Shown piece by piece: positions 6,737 through 7,708 of a stretch of 7,708 nt of DNA. The first letter of the stretch is position 1. The number at the start of each line of letters is the position of its first letter. Below the pieces are notes generated by a model that saw nothing but the letters and a program-made list of their open reading frames with translations, did no database searches and was not told the origin of the DNA. A program made the position numbers and the translations under genes. This DNA comes from Chloroflexota bacterium (GTDB lineage Bacteria > Chloroflexota > Ktedonobacteria > Ktedonobacterales > Ktedonobacteraceae): assembly GCA_902812455.1 (NCBI GenBank), contig CADDZH010000160.1:1-7708 (forward strand), written 5' to 3'.

Positions 6737-6765
6737 TTGACACTACCAGATGTGCGCACAATAAT
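6737..6765 (+). promoter_or_regulatory. Downstream tlpA promoter with perfect -35
   Basis: TTGACA (6737-6742) is a perfect -35 hexamer. AATAAT (6760-6765), a 5-of-6 match to the -10, follows with the optimal 17-base spacer. Transcription would start near 6772, about 50 bases before the tlpA ATG. The two tlpA promoters overlap head to tail. Confidence 0.6.
6751..6760. promoter_or_regulatory. Perfect 10-base palindrome at the tlpA -10 (possible operator)
   Basis: TGTGCGCACA is a perfect palindrome. It fills the 3' part of the promoter spacer and shares its last base with the -10 hexamer. A dimeric repressor bound here would block RNA polymerase. No regulator gene is seen in the window. Confidence 0.4.
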
Positions 6766-6824
6766 TACTCTAGATTGTTGCTGAGTGACTTAAAAACCAC
6801 GTATCTCTGGAAGTGGATCGCTCC

Positions 6825-7421
6825 ATGTCCGAACTTGCCGAAAATACACCTGTTCAAGAGGCAGCGCGAAAGAATAAGCGCAGGCGCAATATCATCATAC
6901 TTTCTGCGGTAACCCTCTTAAATGTGGGGGTACTTACGCTGCTCTTGATACTATTACTGACACCAGCATCAAATACCCAGGCGGATCCACTTATTGGCCA
7001 TCTCGCGCCAAATTTTTCGCTGGCAGTGCTGCGTCCCAATAGCGGCAAGAGCACGCTTTCGCTCTCCAGTTTTAAGGGCAAGCCGGTCGTCTTGAATTTC
7101 TGGGCCTCGTGGTGCGACCCATGCAAGGAAGAAGCGCCGCTACTGGAAAACGCCTGGAAGCGGCTGCAAGCGCAGGACAAAGACATTGTTTTCCTGGGAA
7201 TCGACTTTGAGGAGCCAGGCAATGCCGGTATAAGCTTTTTACAGCGATACCACATCACCTACCCGGCTGTGTCGGATGCAAACGGCTCCGTCGCCAACAA
7301 ATACATCGTGACAGCTTTGCCCCAAACCATTTTCATCAACCGCAATGGAATTGTTGTGAGTAGAGTGGCGCGAGAGCTTACCGCCCAGGCATTATCCAGC
7401 AACCTGCAATTGATTGTGTAG
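6825..7421 (+). CDS. TlpA/ResA-type membrane-anchored thiol-disulfide oxidoreductase
   Basis: A 198-residue thioredoxin-fold protein. Family members keep extracytoplasmic cysteines reduced, for example in apocytochrome c or copper-centre assembly. After a short polar and basic N-terminus (KNKRRR) there is one membrane span (about 22-45), which places the catalytic domain outside. The redox site is WCDPC (Cys97, Cys100), preceded by VVLNFWAS and followed by KEEAP as in TlpA/ResA proteins. The cis-proline loop is TALPQTIF (Pro166), followed by INRNG. I prefer the ATG at 6825, with GGAAG at 6809-6813 upstream. An in-frame GTG at 6813 would add four residues, but the GGAA directly abuts it and leaves no spacing. 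It is divergent from the SCO-like gene 5717-6403 and driven by two predicted promoters, one with a palindromic operator candidate. The substrate is not shown by the sequence. Confidence 0.92.
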   Translation: MSELAENTPVQEAARKNKRRRNIIILSAVTLLNVGVLTLLLILLLTPASNTQADPLIGHLAPNFSLAVLRPNSGKSTLSLSSFKGKPVVLNFWASWCDPCKEEAPLLENAWKRLQAQDKDIVFLGIDFEEPGNAGISFLQRYHITYPAVSDANGSVANKYIVTALPQTIFINRNGIVVSRVARELTAQALSSNLQLIV

Positions 7422-7497
7422 GCCTCGTGTTCCTGGATTAAGCCAGAGCTATCGACCTGGCTGAGGGTACCTCTACACGCATTTCCGAAGATTAGCA

Positions 7498-7514
7498 TAG
7501 CGATAAAATCGCTA
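7498..7514. terminator. Hairpin 1 between tlpA and the right-edge gene
   Basis: TAGCGAT (7498-7504) and ATCGCTA (7508-7514) form a perfect 7-base stem with a 3-base loop. It directly abuts the larger hairpin to its right. On the - strand the loop region supplies TTTT just after that larger hairpin, which may help termination of the right-edge gene. Confidence 0.5.
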
Positions 7515-7539
7515 CGTGATCCAGCGCTGCTGGATCACG
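7515..7539. terminator. Strong hairpin at the 3' end of the right-edge gene
   Basis: CGTGATCCAGC (7515-7525) pairs perfectly with GCTGGATCACG (7529-7539), an 11-base stem with a 3-base loop. It lies between two converging genes. The - strand stop codon (7537-7535) is inside the right arm. No good T-run follows on the + strand; on the - strand a short TTTT follows. It probably acts as a terminator or mRNA 3'-end stabiliser, mainly for the - strand gene. Confidence 0.55.
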
Positions 7540-7708
7540 AAGTATGGTCCTCCGCCTCCTCGGCCTCTTCACCATGTTCAACAATGTCGCCCTCTTTAAA
7601 GAGGATATCCTGAAGGCGATTCTCCATTTGGGCTTCTGGCGCAGTAAAAATTCGAGATCCATACCAAAGTGCTTGAATTCCTCCTCCTGGGAATTCGCCA
7701 TGATGGCT
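7535..7708 (-). CDS. C-terminal 57 residues of an unidentified gene, cut by window end
   Basis: On the - strand the frame beginning at 7708 is open for 57 codons and stops with TGA at 7537-7535. No start codon is needed inside the window because the gene enters from the right. The peptide begins SHHGEFPGGGIQALWYGS, passes through a mixed segment TAPEAQMENRLQDILFKEGD, and ends in a Glu/Ala-rich acidic tail ending EDHTS. The acidic tail and balanced composition look like a real soluble C-terminus. The alternative 69-residue frame at 7492-7701 is very rich in Arg and Lys and looks like a shadow. The function is not recognisable from this fragment. It converges on tlpA, with the paired hairpins between them. 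Confidence 0.6.
   Translation of the reverse strand, partial: SHHGEFPGGGIQALWYGSRIFTAPEAQMENRLQDILFKEGDIVEHGEEAEEAEDHTS

Noticed and set aside
7441..7462. AGCCAG-N10-CTGGCT inverted repeat after tlpA as its terminator
   Set aside because: A six-base stem with a 10-base loop and no T-run is too weak; the hairpins at 7498-7539 are better candidates.
7492..7701. 69-residue - strand frame at the right edge
   Set aside because: Its product is extremely rich in Arg and Lys and reads through both hairpins. The frame entering from 7708 gives a more protein-like sequence with a sensible stop.

Overview
The window looks like a piece of a moderately GC-rich bacterial chromosome. My best guess is phylum Chloroflexota, class Ktedonobacteria or a relative. 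This is inferred from an archaeal-type ATP-dependent DNA ligase and a DoxX-Rieske fusion sitting among otherwise bacterial genes; no rRNA or other marker gene is present to prove it. I see no mobile element, CRISPR array, tRNA or rRNA.

Layout. Positions 65-5707 hold three genes on the + strand: a membrane-anchored penicillin-acylase-family N-terminal nucleophile (Ntn) hydrolase, a fusion of a DoxD/DoxX membrane domain to a Tat-targeted Rieske [2Fe-2S] domain, and a Lig1/archaeal-type ATP-dependent DNA ligase. The ligase converges, with a gap of only 9 bases, on a - strand SCO1/SenC copper-binding thioredoxin-fold protein (5717-6403). A regulatory region follows (6404-6824). It contains a candidate 44-residue single-span membrane protein, nested inverted repeats, and two good sigma70-type promoters pointing right. 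Next comes a TlpA/ResA-type membrane-anchored thiol-disulfide protein (6825-7421). At the right edge two back-to-back hairpins separate tlpA from the C-terminal end of a - strand gene (7535-7708) that is cut by the window end; I cannot identify it.

How the genes may work together. The fusion, the SCO protein and the TlpA protein all act at or outside the cytoplasmic membrane in redox chemistry: quinone or electron transfer through Rieske, copper delivery or thiol redox through SCO, and reduction of cysteine pairs through TlpA. SCO and TlpA are transcribed divergently, and together would fit maturation of extracytoplasmic copper or c-type haem proteins, for example cytochrome oxidase. The penicillin acylase homologue and the ligase have no evident link to this theme. 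The most unusual gene is the DoxD-Tat-Rieske fusion. Its Rieske cluster lacks the two hydrogen-bond donors that raise redox potential in bc1-type proteins, and its mRNA may be leaderless.
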